A program made the translations under genes and the position numbers. 64,000 nucleotides of DNA. Origin: Streptomyces sp. I05A-00742. Lineage in GTDB: Bacteria; Actinomycetota; Actinomycetes; Streptomycetales; Streptomycetaceae. The notes beneath the pieces are model-generated. The model did no database searches. It worked only from the letters and a program-made list of their open reading frames with translations, and was not told where the DNA came from. The stretch covers positions 191,738-255,737 of the forward strand of contig NZ_JABETO010000002.1 of NCBI RefSeq assembly GCF_013055795.1. The letters are read 5' to 3'. Positions 35,830-47,220 of this stretch are shown piece after piece; the first letter of the stretch is position 1; the number at the start of each line of letters is the position of its first letter.

Positions 35830-36567
35830 TTACGGGGTCACCTTGTCCGCCGCGGCCTTCGCCTCGCGCTCGGCCGCCTCCGCGGCCTCCTGCTCCGCGA
35901 AGACGTCGATCGGCGGCGGCGCCTTGGCCAGGAAGATCCAGGTCAGATAGACGGACAGCAGCATCGGCGGGATGCCGAGGGCCACCTTGACCCAGCCGAG
36001 CTGGGTGGCGTCGCCCCACCAGTAGAGTGGGAAGAGCACCGCCGACTTGGCGAGCAGGATCAGCCCCCAGGCCCAACTGGCCTTCGTGTACGCCTTCTTG
36101 CGGCCCGGGTTACGGGTGCGCCAGGAGAGGTTCTCCTTGAACACCGGGCCGAGGATCAGGCCGAGCAGCGGGACGCCGAGCATCGCCGTGACGATGTAGG
36201 CGACCGCCAGGCCCAGGGAGTAGAGCATGCCCGGCAGATAGAAGTTCTTGGCGTCGCCGGACATCATCGCGAAGACGGCGCCGAAGGCCACCCCGAAGAC
36301 ACCGCCGAAGGCGTGCTTGAGCGTGTCCTTGCGCAGCAGCCGGGCCGCCCCGAGCACGAGGGACAGGGCCAGGGCGGCGATGGCCGCCGTGTGGATGTTC
36401 CGGTTGACCGTGAACACCGCGACGAACACCAGGCCGGGCACGGTGGTCTCCACCATGCCCCGGACACCGCCGAACGCCTCGAACAGCGCGGCTTCGGTGG
36501 CCGAGCGGGACCCGTCGTCCCGGTGCTTTCCGGTCGGCCGGTCCATCGGCTCGTCGAGAGACGACAA
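35830..36567 (-). CDS. DUF3159 integral membrane protein
   Basis: 245-residue protein with about five to six hydrophobic helices (VPGLVFVAVFTV, AAIAALALSLVLGA, LGLAVAYIVTAMLGVPLLGLILG, ASWAWGLILLAKSAVLF, PPMLLSVYLTWIFLA) and a charged, Ala/Glu-rich cytoplasmic tail. DUF3159 proteins are conserved in actinobacteria and have no assigned reaction. It is co-oriented with the OB-fold gene 3 bp upstream, so both are probably one operon. Confidence 0.85.
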   Translation of the reverse strand: MSSLDEPMDRPTGKHRDDGSRSATEAALFEAFGGVRGMVETTVPGLVFVAVFTVNRNIHTAAIAALALSLVLGAARLLRKDTLKHAFGGVFGVAFGAVFAMMSGDAKNFYLPGMLYSLGLAVAYIVTAMLGVPLLGLILGPVFKENLSWRTRNPGRKKAYTKASWAWGLILLAKSAVLFPLYWWGDATQLGWVKVALGIPPMLLSVYLTWIFLAKAPPPIDVFAEQEAAEAAEREAKAAADKVTP

Positions 36568-36570
36568 GGG

Positions 36571-36969
36571 CTACTCCTGTCCGAGCGGTCGGAGTTCGTA
36601 TCGGGGGTTGAACAGCACTCTCCGGCCACGGCTCATGGATATCCGGCCGGAGGCGATCAGCTTACGGCCCGGTTCTATCCCGGCGATGGAACGGCGCCCC
36701 AGCCACACGACGTCCAGGGCGGCCGACCCGTCGAACAGCTCGGCCTCCAGGGCGGGCACCCCGGCGCGCGGACGCAGGGTGACGGTCCGCAGCGTACCGG
36801 TGACCTTGACTATCTGCCGGTCGCCGCAGTCGCCTATCTTCGTGCAGCCCACCGCTTCCGCGTCCTGCTGCAGCTCGGCGTCGTGCAGCTCCTCCTGCGA
36901 GGTGGAAAGCCGGTCGAGCATCCGGCGGAAACGGCCGGTCGGCTTCTCGGAACGGGGTACGGCACTCAT
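36571..36969 (-). CDS. OB-fold nucleic-acid-binding protein
   Basis: 132-residue soluble protein. Residues ~50-125 fit an OB fold of the tRNA-anticodon/RecG type (VTGTLRTVTLRPRAGVPALEAELFDGS, LDVVWLGRRSIAGI, LIASGRISMSRGR). Conserved beside DUF3159 in streptomycetes. It probably binds nucleic acid. No catalytic domain is seen. Confidence 0.82.
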   Translation of the reverse strand: MSAVPRSEKPTGRFRRMLDRLSTSQEELHDAELQQDAEAVGCTKIGDCGDRQIVKVTGTLRTVTLRPRAGVPALEAELFDGSAALDVVWLGRRSIAGIEPGRKLIASGRISMSRGRRVLFNPRYELRPLGQE

Positions 36970-37102
36970 GAACCCAGCGTACCGGGGTCGGGCAGACCCC
37001 TTGCAGCCCTGTGACGACAGCTTCTCCGCACCTGGCCGGACGCCCCGGGCGCAGCGGGTGCCCCGGGCGCCTCCGGGAGCATTCCTGTCCGCCCCCGCCG
37101 CC

Positions 37103-37792
37103 TCACGTCTCGAACCGATACCCCATCCCCGGCTCCGTGATGAAGTGCTTCGGATGCGACGGATCCTGCTCCAGCTTGCGCCGCAGCTGTGCCATGTAGA
37201 CGCGCAGGTAGTTGGTCTCGGTGCCGTACGACGGGCCCCAGACCTCCTGGAGGAGCTGCTTCTGGCTGACGAGACGGCCCGTATTGCGGACCAGCACCTC
37301 CAGCAGATGCCACTCGGTCGGCGTGAGCCGCACGTCCCGGCCCCCGCGGTTGACCTTCTTCGCCGCCAGGTCGACGGTGAAGGCCGCCGTCTCGACGATC
37401 GCGTCGTCGCCCGCCGCCGCGGCCCCCGTGGGCTCGGCGCGGCGGACCGCGGCGCGCAGCCGGGCCAGCAGCTCGTCCATGCCGAACGGCTTGGTGACGT
37501 AGTCGTCGGCCCCCGCGTCCAGCGCCTCGACCTTCTCGTCGGAGGTCTGGCGGGCCGAGAGCACCAGGATCGGCACCCGGGTCCAGCCGCGCAGCCCCTT
37601 GATCACCTCGACGCCGTCCATATCGGGCAGGCCCAGGTCGAGGATGACCACGTCGGGGTGGCGGGCGGCGGCGAGCTGGAGCGCGGTGGCGCCGTCGGGG
37701 GCGGCGTCGACCTCGTACTTGCGGGCCTTGAGGTTGATCACAAGAGCGCGGACGATCTGCGGCTCGTCATCCACCACGAGCACCCGGTTCAT
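37103..37792 (-). CDS. kdpE: KdpE response regulator
   Basis: 229-residue OmpR/PhoB-class regulator. The receiver domain has acidic pocket DDE (8-10), phosphoacceptor D52 (ILDLGLPDMDG) and the conserved Lys in VTKPFGMDELLAR. The C-terminal winged helix runs from LTPTEWHLLEVLVRN to TEPGMGYRFE. It is 73 bp downstream of kdpD on the same strand and would activate kdpFABC when K+ is scarce. The pair is separated from kdpFABC by an opposite-strand SDR gene. Confidence 0.93.
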   Translation of the reverse strand: MNRVLVVDDEPQIVRALVINLKARKYEVDAAPDGATALQLAAARHPDVVILDLGLPDMDGVEVIKGLRGWTRVPILVLSARQTSDEKVEALDAGADDYVTKPFGMDELLARLRAAVRRAEPTGAAAAGDDAIVETAAFTVDLAAKKVNRGGRDVRLTPTEWHLLEVLVRNTGRLVSQKQLLQEVWGPSYGTETNYLRVYMAQLRRKLEQDPSHPKHFITEPGMGYRFET

Positions 37793-37865
37793 GCGGAACC
37801 ACCTCTGCTGTTCATGCGGGCCCCGTCCTGGGGCCCGGGAAATCGACGGGGAGCGGCCGGACGGT

Positions 37866-40418
37866 TCATGTGGTGGCCTGTGCCGGGAGGTCGGGGCGCA
37901 CGGGCGGGCGTCCCGCCGCCATCCGCAGGGTGAGCACCATGGTCATACCACCGCCGGGGGTGTCCTCGGCCGCGAGCGTGCCGCCCATGGCCTCGGCGAA
38001 GCCGCGGGCCACCGCGAGGCCGAGGCCGACGCCGGCACCGCGCGGGGCGTCGCCGTAGCGCTGGAAGGGCTCGAAGATCCGGTCCTTGGCGCTGTCGGGG
38101 ACGCCGGGCCCGCGGTCGGCCACCCGGACCTCGACCCGGTCGCCCAGGGCGCTGGCCGCGACGTGCACGGGCGTGCCGGCCGGGCTGTACTTGACGGCGT
38201 TCTCGACGATGTTGGCGACGCTGCGTTCCAGCAGGCCCGGGTCGACGGCGACGATCGGCAGGGTCTCGGGGATGTCGAGGGTGACACTGCCCTCCGGGAC
38301 GCCGCCGAGCGCCATCGGGACCACCTCGTCGAGGTCGATCTCGCGGATGAGCGGGGTGACGGTGCCGGTCTGGAGCCGCGACATGTCGAGGAGGTTGCCG
38401 ACGAGGTGGTCGAGCCGGTCGGCGCCGTCCTCGATGCCGGCCAGCAGCTCGGCCTCGTCCTCCTCGGACCAGGCGACGTCGTCCGAGCGCAGCGAGGTCA
38501 CGGCGGCCTTGATGGCGGCCAGCGGGGTGCGCAGGTCGTGGCTGACGGCGGCCAGCAGGGCGGTCCGGATGCGGTTGCCCTCGTCCAGCCTGCGGGCCCG
38601 TTCGGCCTCGCCGACCAGCCGCTGGCGGTCCAGGACGAGCGCCGCCTGGGCCGCGAAGGCGGCGAGCACCCGGCGGTCCTCGGCGGGCAGGACGCGGCCG
38701 GCGAGGACCAGCGCCATGGTGTCGCCGACCGGCATGTCCACGTCGCCGTCCTCGGGGCGCAGCAGCGGCTTGCCGGTGTGGGTGACGACGCTCGCGGCGC
38801 AGGTCCAGGGGTCGACGTCGCTGGCGCGCTCCAGGAGGGCGACGGAGTCCATGGCGAAGGTCTCCCGCAGCCGCTCCAGCAGCGCCTCCAGGCTGTTGTC
38901 GCCGCGCAGCACGCTGCCGGCGAGGAAGGAGAGGATCTCCGACTCGGCCCGCAGCCGGGCCGCCTGGTGCGTGCGGCGGGCGGCCACGTCGACCACGGAC
39001 GCGACGGAGACCGCGACGAAGACGAAGATCGCCATGGCGACGATGTTCTTCGGGTTGGTGATGGTCAGCCGGTGCACCGGCTCGACGAAGTAGTAGTTCA
39101 GCAGCAGCGAGCCGAAGGCCGCCGAGGCCAGCGCCGGCAGCAGGCCGCCGAGCAGGGCGGCGGCCACCGTCGCGCACAGGAACAGCAGCATGTCGTTGGC
39201 CAGCCCCAGGTCCGGGACGACGTGCGTGAGCAGCAGGCTGAGCAGGGCGGGGCCGAGCACGCCGACGATCCAGCCGGCCACGATGCGGCCCCTGCCGAGC
39301 CGGGCGCCGCGGGCGACGGGCAGTCCCCGCCCCTTGGCGGCCTCCTCGTGGGTGACGATGTGGACGTCGAGGTCGGGGCCCGAGTCCCGGGCGACGGTCT
39401 GTCCGACGCCGGGCCCGAAGATGTACTGCCAGGTCTTGCGGCGGCTGGAGCCGAGGACGATCTGGGTGGCGTTGACCCCGCGCGCGAACTCCAGCAGCGA
39501 GGCGGGCACGTCGTCGCCTATGACGTGGTGGAACGTGCCGCCCAGGTCCTCCACGAGGGTGCGCTGGACCGCCAGCTCCTTGGGGGAGGCGGAGGTCAGC
39601 CCGTCGCTGCGGGCGATGTAGACGGCGAGGATCTCGCTGCCGGAGCCCTTGGCGGCCATCCGGGCGGCGCGCCGGATGAGGGTGCGGCCCTCGGGTCCGC
39701 CGGTGAGGCCCACGACGATGCGCTCGCGTGCCTGCCATATCGTCGAGACGTCGTGGTCGGTGCGGTACTGCCGCAGGTACTCGTCGACCCGGTCGGCGGT
39801 CCACAGCAGCGCCAGCTCGCGCAGGGCGGTCAGGTTGCCGGGGCGGAAGTAGTTGGAGAGCGCCGCGTCGACCTTGTCGGGCTTGTAGATGTTGCCGTGC
39901 GCCATGCGCCGGCGCAGGGCCTGTGGCGACATGTCGACCAGCTCGATCTGGCCGGCCCGGCGGACGACCTCGTCGGGGACGGTCTCCTGCTGCCGTACGC
40001 CCGTTATCGACTCGACCACGTCGCCCAGCGATTCGAGGTGCTGGATGTTGAGGGTCGAGACGACGTCGATGCCGGCCTGGAGCAGTTCCTCGACGTCCTG
40101 CCAGCGCTTGGTGTTGCGCGAGCCGGGGACGTTGGTGTGGGCGAGCTCGTCCACGAGGGCGACGGCCGGGCGGCGGGCCAGGACCGCGTCCACGTCCATC
40201 TCGGTGAACGTGCTGTCACGGTAGGTGATCTCATGGCGGGGCACCTCCTCCAGGCCGTGCAGCATGACCTCGGTGCGTGGGCGCCCGTGGTGCTCCACGA
40301 ACCCCACGACGACGTCGGTGCCGCGCTCCACGCGGCGGTGGGCCTCGGAGAGCATGGCGTAGGTCTTGCCGACGCCCGGTGCCGCACCGAGGTAGATCCG
40401 GAGATTGCCGCGTCCCAT
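37866..40418 (-). CDS. kdpD: KdpD osmosensitive K+ channel histidine kinase
   Basis: 850-residue membrane sensor kinase. The N-terminal KdpD domain carries Walker A GAAPGVGKT (~12-20), then a USP-like domain (~230-370). A block of four short transmembrane helices (DUF4118, ~400-490) is followed by a GAF-like domain, and the kinase has H627 in AVSHDLRTPLAAI and ATPase boxes (ENAVKYS, DRGPGVPD, GVGLGLAVARGF). It senses K+ limitation and phosphorylates KdpE. ATG at 40418 begins the conserved MGRGNLRIYLG; the ribosome site is weak, and upstream in-frame codons read into unlikely sequence. It is a complete protein with no truncation. Confidence 0.92.
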   Translation of the reverse strand: MGRGNLRIYLGAAPGVGKTYAMLSEAHRRVERGTDVVVGFVEHHGRPRTEVMLHGLEEVPRHEITYRDSTFTEMDVDAVLARRPAVALVDELAHTNVPGSRNTKRWQDVEELLQAGIDVVSTLNIQHLESLGDVVESITGVRQQETVPDEVVRRAGQIELVDMSPQALRRRMAHGNIYKPDKVDAALSNYFRPGNLTALRELALLWTADRVDEYLRQYRTDHDVSTIWQARERIVVGLTGGPEGRTLIRRAARMAAKGSGSEILAVYIARSDGLTSASPKELAVQRTLVEDLGGTFHHVIGDDVPASLLEFARGVNATQIVLGSSRRKTWQYIFGPGVGQTVARDSGPDLDVHIVTHEEAAKGRGLPVARGARLGRGRIVAGWIVGVLGPALLSLLLTHVVPDLGLANDMLLFLCATVAAALLGGLLPALASAAFGSLLLNYYFVEPVHRLTITNPKNIVAMAIFVFVAVSVASVVDVAARRTHQAARLRAESEILSFLAGSVLRGDNSLEALLERLRETFAMDSVALLERASDVDPWTCAASVVTHTGKPLLRPEDGDVDMPVGDTMALVLAGRVLPAEDRRVLAAFAAQAALVLDRQRLVGEAERARRLDEGNRIRTALLAAVSHDLRTPLAAIKAAVTSLRSDDVAWSEEDEAELLAGIEDGADRLDHLVGNLLDMSRLQTGTVTPLIREIDLDEVVPMALGGVPEGSVTLDIPETLPIVAVDPGLLERSVANIVENAVKYSPAGTPVHVAASALGDRVEVRVADRGPGVPDSAKDRIFEPFQRYGDAPRGAGVGLGLAVARGFAEAMGGTLAAEDTPGGGMTMVLTLRMAAGRPPVRPDLPAQATT

Positions 40419-40768
40419 GGCCCCATTGTCTTTCAGGCGTTCGCGACGGTGACCGGGCCGGTTCTCCGTCCTGAGTGCTGCACTGCCGCAGTCGAAGCTT
40501 ACGGCGGACGGTCCGGACATATCGGTCCGGAGGGGAGCGTACGTCAGGTATTGACGCAGCTCTGACGCCTGCCGCTCCCCCGTGACCAGCGCGGACGCCT
40601 GCGCCGCCGCAGGAACCCGGGCCCTCGGGGTCCCGGCAGGCGAAGCGGGACGATCCGGAATAGCGTGGCATAAGCGGCATCCGCAGCGGGCCACGACGGC
40701 CACACGGCCGTCCAGGAGCGCCCGCTCCCGCCGCGAACCGTCCCGACACCCCTCGACGAGGAGGGACC
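40419..40768. promoter_or_regulatory. Divergent intergenic region between kdpD and SDR gene
   Basis: A 350-bp space between outward-reading kdpD and the short-chain dehydrogenase gene. GAGGAGGGACC directly precedes the SDR start. Promoters for both must lie here. A GGAATAGCGTGGCATAAG segment at 40657-40674 has -10-like A+T content. Nothing else was identified. Confidence 0.4.
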
Positions 40769-41524
40769 ATGCCCACGCGCACGCTCCAGGACAAGGTCGT
40801 CGTCATCGGTGGCGCGTCGAGAAACCTCGGCAGCCTCATCGCCAGGGAGATCGCTCCCGACGGGGCCAAGGTGGTCGTCCACTACAACAGCGATTCCTCG
40901 CGGGACAAGGCGGAACAGACCGCGGCCGACGTCAGGGCGGCCGGCGGGGAGGCCGTCACGCACCAGGGGGACCTCACCCGGGTCGCCGAGGTCGAGCGGC
41001 TCTTCGACGCGGCGGTACAGGCGTTCGGCAAGGTGGACTGCGTGGTCAACACCGCGGGCATGGTCATCAAGAAGCCGATGACCGAGACCACCGAGGAGGA
41101 GTTCGACAGGATGTTCGCCGTCAACACCAAGGCGGCGTACTTCATGATGCGCGAGGCCGCCAAGCGCGTCGAGGACGGCGGGAAGATCATCACCATCGTC
41201 ACCTCGCTGCTGGCCGCCTACACCGGTTTGTACTCCGTCTACGCCGGCAGCAAGGCGCCCGTCGAACACTTCACCCGCGCCCTGTCCAAGGAGCTGTTCG
41301 GCCGGAACATCTCGGTCAACAACATCGCACCGGGGCCGATGGACACCGGGTTCTTCTACCCGGCGGAGTCGGACGACTCCATCGCTTACCACAAGTCGTC
41401 CGCCATGAACGGCGATCTGACCAAGATCGAGGACATCGTGCCGTATGTGAGGTTCCTGCTCACCGACGGCTGGTGGCTCAACGGGCAGACGCTGTTCGTC
41501 AACGGCGGCTACACCACCCGCTGA
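40769..41524 (+). CDS. Short-chain dehydrogenase/reductase (SDR), inserted within kdp locus
   Basis: 251-residue classical SDR. NAD(P)-binding GGASRNLG is at 14-21, NTAG at 94-97, and the catalytic set is S146, Y158 and K162 (YAGSK). The C-terminal PGPMDTGFF and WLNGQTLFVNGG are as in 3-oxoacyl-ACP-reductase-like members. Arg17 and the neutral loop suggest NADPH, but this is not certain. The substrate is unknown. It sits on the + strand between kdpC and kdpD, both - strand, so it breaks the usual kdpFABCDE order. A strong hairpin separates it from kdpC. RBS GAGGAGG. Confidence 0.9.
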   Translation: MPTRTLQDKVVVIGGASRNLGSLIAREIAPDGAKVVVHYNSDSSRDKAEQTAADVRAAGGEAVTHQGDLTRVAEVERLFDAAVQAFGKVDCVVNTAGMVIKKPMTETTEEEFDRMFAVNTKAAYFMMREAAKRVEDGGKIITIVTSLLAAYTGLYSVYAGSKAPVEHFTRALSKELFGRNISVNNIAPGPMDTGFFYPAESDDSIAYHKSSAMNGDLTKIEDIVPYVRFLLTDGWWLNGQTLFVNGGYTTR

Positions 41525-41534
41525 CGGACGCGCG

Positions 41535-41570
41535 GAGGGGCCGCGCCGGACGGATCCGGCACGGCCCCTC
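41535..41570. terminator. Bidirectional hairpin between SDR gene and kdpC
   Basis: Arms 41535-41549 and 41556-41570 pair over 15 positions with one mismatch around the 6-nt loop ACGGAT. It lies 11 bp past the SDR stop and 15 bp past the kdpC stop. Confidence 0.8.
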
Positions 41571-41584
41571 GAAGCACCGCCTCC

Positions 41585-42235
41585 CTACCGGGACGCGGCC
41601 AGCTTCTTCAACGCCACGTTCAGCTTCAGGACGTTGACGTGCTCCTCGCCCATGAAGCCCAGCTGCCGCCCGTCCGTGTGGTCCTTCACCAGCCGCTCGA
41701 CCTCGTCGGCCGGCAGCCCGTTGGCCTTGGCGACCCGGGCCGCCTGGAGGCGCGCGTACGCCGGGGAGATGTGCGGGTCAAGGCCGGAGGCCGAGGCGGT
41801 GAGGGCGTCCACCGGGACCGACGACGGGGAGACCCCGTTGAAGGCGGCGACGTCCGTACGGCGCTGTTCGACGGCGTCACGCAGGACCTTGCTGTCGGCG
41901 GCCAGGTTGGACGCGCCCGAGACGGTCAGGCTGTAGCGGGTGTTCTCGGCGTTGGGCCCGGCCGCCGAGGGGCGCGGCTGGAAGAACTTCGGGTCCGGCA
42001 GCGGGTTGCCGTCCTTGTCCTTCTTGTCCAGCGTGTAGCTCTGGCCGAGGAGCGCCGAGCCGACGGACTTGCCGTCCACCTTCACCTCGGAGCCGCTGGC
42101 CTTGTCATGGAAGGCGAGTTGGGCCAGGCCCGTGACGACCAGCGGGTAGATCACCCCGCAGACCACGGTGAGGACGAGCAGGGCGCGGAGCCCCGCCCCC
42201 ATCAGCCGGGCTGCGCTGCGTACGGAGTAGTTCAT
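41585..42235 (-). CDS. kdpC: KdpC, K+-transporting ATPase small subunit
   Basis: 216-residue KdpC. One N-terminal membrane helix (ALLVLTVVCGVIYPLVVTGLA region) is followed by an outward-facing domain with the family motifs GSALLGQSY, FQPRPSA, SGASNLA, and DPHISPAYARLQAARVAK near the C-terminus. KdpC stabilises the KdpFABC complex and aids ATP binding. 7 bp after kdpB, with GGGTGACGA as ribosome site. Confidence 0.95.
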   Translation of the reverse strand: MNYSVRSAARLMGAGLRALLVLTVVCGVIYPLVVTGLAQLAFHDKASGSEVKVDGKSVGSALLGQSYTLDKKDKDGNPLPDPKFFQPRPSAAGPNAENTRYSLTVSGASNLAADSKVLRDAVEQRRTDVAAFNGVSPSSVPVDALTASASGLDPHISPAYARLQAARVAKANGLPADEVERLVKDHTDGRQLGFMGEEHVNVLKLNVALKKLAASR

Positions 42236-42242
42236 GGTGTCG

Positions 42243-44347
<2,105 letters not shown>

Positions 44348-44351
<4 letters not shown>

Positions 44352-46039
44352 GAGAGTCCCTCCGCCATCGGGCCAAGGGCCAGGGCCGGGAAGTAGGTCA
44401 GTCCGGTGATGACGATGATCGCGCCCACGAGCAGACCGGCGAAGAGCGGCTTCTCGGTGCGCAGCGTGCCCGCCGTCTCGGGCACGGGCTTCTGCTCGGC
44501 GAGCGAGCCGGCCAGCGCCAGGACGAAGACCATCGGGAGGAAGCGGCCGAGCAGCACGGCGAGGCCGATCGTGGTGTTGTACCAGGGGGTGTTGGCGTTC
44601 AGGCCGGCCATCGCCGAGCCGTTGTTGTTGGCACCGGACGTGAACGCGTACAGGACTTCGGAGAAGCCGTGCGCGCCGCTGCCGTTCACGGAGTTCCCCG
44701 CCGTGTTGAGGATCGACTCCGGCGGGCCGTTCAGCGCCATGGACAGGGCGGTGAAGCCCAGCACCAGCGTCGGGGTGATGAGGATGTAGCACGCGGCGAG
44801 CTTGATCTCGCGGGTGCCGATCTTCTTGCCGAGGTACTCGGGCGTACGGCCGACCATCAGGCCCGCGATGAACACGGCGATGATCGCCATGACGAGCATG
44901 CCGTAGAGGCCGGAACCGACACCGCCGGGCGCGATCTCGCCGAGCATCATGCCCAGCAGCGTGATCCCGCCGCCGAGGCCGGTGAACGAGGAGTGGAACG
45001 AGTCCACCGCGCCGGTCGAGGTGAGGGTCGTGGTGGTCGCGAAGATCGCCGAGGCGCCGACGCCGAACCGCTGTTCCTTGCCCTCCATCGCCCCGCCGGC
45101 CGCCTGGAGCGCGGCACCGTGGTGGGCGTACTCGGTCCACATCATCAGCGCGGTGAAGCCGAGCCAGATCAGGCCCATGGTGGCCAGGATCGCGTAGCCC
45201 TGCTTGACGTTGCCGACCAGCTTGCCGAACGTGCGGGTGAGCGCGAACGGGATGACGAGGATCAGGAAGATCTCGAAGAGGTTGGAGAACGCGTTGGGGT
45301 TCTCGAACGGGTGGGCCGAGTTGGCGTTGAAGTAGCCGCCGCCGTTGGTGCCCAGCTCCTTGATGACTTCCTGCGAGGCCACGGCACCGCCGTTGACCTG
45401 CTGCGTGCCACCCGTGAGCTGACCGATCTCGTGGATGCCCGCGAAGTTCTGGATGGCGCCGCAGGCGACCAGGACCAGCGCGCCGATCACCGAGATCGGG
45501 ATGAGGATGCGGACCGTGCCGCGCACCAGGTCGGCCCAGAAGTTGCCGAGTTCACCGGTCCGGGACCGGGCGAAGCCCCGGACCAGCGCGATGGCGACGG
45601 CCATGCCGACGGCGGCGGAGACGAAGTTCTGCACCGCGAGACCGAGCGTCTGCACGGCGTGGCCCATGGCCTGCTCGCCGGAGTACGACTGCCAGTTGGT
45701 GTTGGCGACGAACGACGCGGCGGTGTTGAACGCCTGGTCCGGGCTGATCGCGGTGAAGCCGAGCGACAGCGACTTCGGCAGGACGCCCTGGGCCCGCTGG
45801 AGCAGGTAGAGGAACAGGATGCTCGCGAGCGAGAAGGCGAGGACGCCGCGCAGGTACGCGGGCCAGCGCATCTCGGCGCGGGGGTTGGCGCCGACGAGGC
45901 GGTAGATCCACCGCTCGGCGCGCAGGTGCTTCTCGGAGCTGTACACGTGGGCCATGTAGTCGCCGAGCGGGCGGTAGACCAACGCCAGCGCCGCGACGAG
46001 CGCGGTGAGCTGGAGGACTCCGGAGAGGACGGGGCTCAT
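44348..46039 (-). CDS. kdpA: KdpA, K+-transporting ATPase potassium-binding subunit
   Basis: 563-residue channel-like subunit with ten predicted membrane helices and four pore-loop repeats. Selectivity-filter-type segments include [33 protein letters not shown], and [21 protein letters not shown]. It brings K+ to KdpB. It starts 8 bp after kdpF and overlaps kdpB by 4 nt. Confidence 0.95.
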
Positions 46040-46047
46040 ATCTGTGC

Positions 46048-46137
46048 TCAGAACCTCTCCGGGAAGACGAGGGCGAGGATCAGGTAGCCCAGCAGGGCGA
46101 CGGCCACGACCAGGCCGACGATGTTCTCGGTGCTCAC
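46048..46137 (-). CDS. kdpF: KdpF, small K+-ATPase subunit
   Basis: 29-residue single-span peptide: [18 protein letters not shown] at 2-19, then an [10 protein letters not shown] end. The final PERF and single helix are typical of KdpF, which stabilises KdpFABC in the membrane. The GTG start overlaps the stop of the tiny upstream ORF (GTGA), so it is translationally coupled. Confidence 0.88.
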   Translation of the reverse strand: MSTENIVGLVVAVALLGYLILALVFPERF

Positions 46138-46217
46138 AGCTTCGTCACCCCCTTGGCGACGAGAGCCACCAGCGCGAAGACCGCGATTGCGGTGGCGACG
46201 AAGGCCACGTCGGCCAT
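46134..46217 (-). CDS. Small membrane peptide preceding kdpF
   Basis: 27-residue ORF ([20 protein letters not shown] as residues 2-21, then KGVTKL). Strong AGGAG ribosome site 8 nt before ATG at 46217. It is mostly one hydrophobic helix, ends with lysines and shares GTGA with kdpF. I infer that it is the first gene of the kdp operon, either a leader for coupled translation or an extra small subunit. No named family is known to me. Confidence 0.72.
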   Translation of the reverse strand: MADVAFVATAIAVFALVALVAKGVTKL

Positions 46218-46250
46218 CGTGTGCTCCTAGAGAGTTCGGATATGAACGGA

Positions 46251-46279
46251 CCTCTAGAGGAAACCTCTGTTACCGAGGT
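46251..46279. promoter_or_regulatory. Two palindromes upstream of kdp operon
   Basis: A perfect 10-bp palindrome CCTCTAGAGG (46251-46260) is followed 2 bp later by ACCTC-N7-GAGGT (46263-46279). They lie 34-62 bp upstream of the first kdp start. Position and symmetry fit an operator, for example for KdpE, but I have no matched consensus. Confidence 0.5.
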
Positions 46280-46365
46280 GTACGGCAGGCGTTGACGCCT
46301 CTCTTACGGCCATTAGCGCCCCCTTGACGAGTTTCATACGGAGACGCCGTGGACCTGCGAAAACG

Positions 46366-46407
46366 CCGCCGGGCCGGAACCCCTGGGAAGGGGTTCCGGC
46401 CCGGCGG
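46366..46407. terminator. Hairpin downstream of DUF3710 gene
   Basis: A perfect 18-bp stem (46366-46383 with 46390-46407) and a 6-nt loop lie 45 bp beyond the DUF3710 stop. It would end the PaaI-dut-DUF3710 transcript and insulate the kdp promoter. Confidence 0.85.
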
Positions 46408-46451
46408 AAGGGCACAATCCGGCCGCTCGGAGCGGCCGTTGGCGGTCTGGG

Positions 46452-47219
46452 TCAGCGGATCTCGGAGATCTCCGGTCCGCGCTGGAGGCGCTCCACGCCT
46501 CCGGCGAAGCGCGAGCCCTGCTGCTCGTCCTGCATGCCCTCGGCGACCATCTGGGCGTCGTCGGGCAGCTTCAGGACGATCGGGTCGCGGGGCGCCATCG
46601 GCGACTCACCACGCACCACGACGGTGTCACGGAAGATCTGCTCCAGCATTCCGGCGGTCTGCGGCTGCACCGCGCCCTGGCCCGAGATCACACCGCGCAG
46701 GAACCAGCGCGGTCCGTCACAGCCCACGAAGCGCACCAGCTGCACCCCGTTCGTCCCGTCCGGGAGGGTGACGGGCACCTGTGCCCGCAGCTCCCAGCCC
46801 AGCGGGCCCTGCACCTCGTCCACGACACCGCCCTGCTGGGTGATGCCGCCGGCGATCTCGTCCCGCACCTCGTGCCAGATGCCCTCGCGCTTGGGGGCGG
46901 CGAACGCCTGGAGCTGCACCGCGCTGTCGCGCAGCACGACGGTCGCGGCGACGATCGCGTCCCCGGCGACCTCGACCCGCAGCTCCATTCCCTCGACCCC
47001 CGGCACGAACATCCCGCCCAGGTCGACCCGGTCCTCGGCGGGTGCGTGGACCTCGGAGACGTCCCACGGCCCGTCCGGGCGCGGTTCCGGCTCCAGCCGG
47101 ACCCGGCTCTCGGCCGCGGCGTCCTGTGCGGACTCCGCGTCCTCTGCGGACTCCTCGGAGGTCACGTCGTCGAACTGGTCGACGGCGTCCTCGCTGCGCT
47201 TGCGGCGACGACCGAACAC
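46452..47219 (-). CDS. DUF3710 protein
   Basis: 255-residue actinobacterial DUF3710 protein, of unknown function, usually found beside dut. N-terminal ~60 residues are acidic/Ser-rich, then a globular part with VDLGGMFVPGVEGMELRVEV, APKREGIWHEVRDEI, GPRWFLRGVISGQGA and FRDTVVVRGESPMAPRDP. GTG at 47219 has GGAAGGA upstream and begins one base after the dut stop; an upstream Met would lie inside dut. Confidence 0.85.
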   Translation of the reverse strand: MFGRRRKRSEDAVDQFDDVTSEESAEDAESAQDAAAESRVRLEPEPRPDGPWDVSEVHAPAEDRVDLGGMFVPGVEGMELRVEVAGDAIVAATVVLRDSAVQLQAFAAPKREGIWHEVRDEIAGGITQQGGVVDEVQGPLGWELRAQVPVTLPDGTNGVQLVRFVGCDGPRWFLRGVISGQGAVQPQTAGMLEQIFRDTVVVRGESPMAPRDPIVLKLPDDAQMVAEGMQDEQQGSRFAGGVERLQRGPEISEIR

Positions 47220-47220
47220 G

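Noticed and set aside
37599..40565. A ~990-codon open frame on the + strand opposite kdpD
   Set aside because: Antisense to a gene with clear motifs. The product is rich in Asp/Gly/Val/His without any family pattern.
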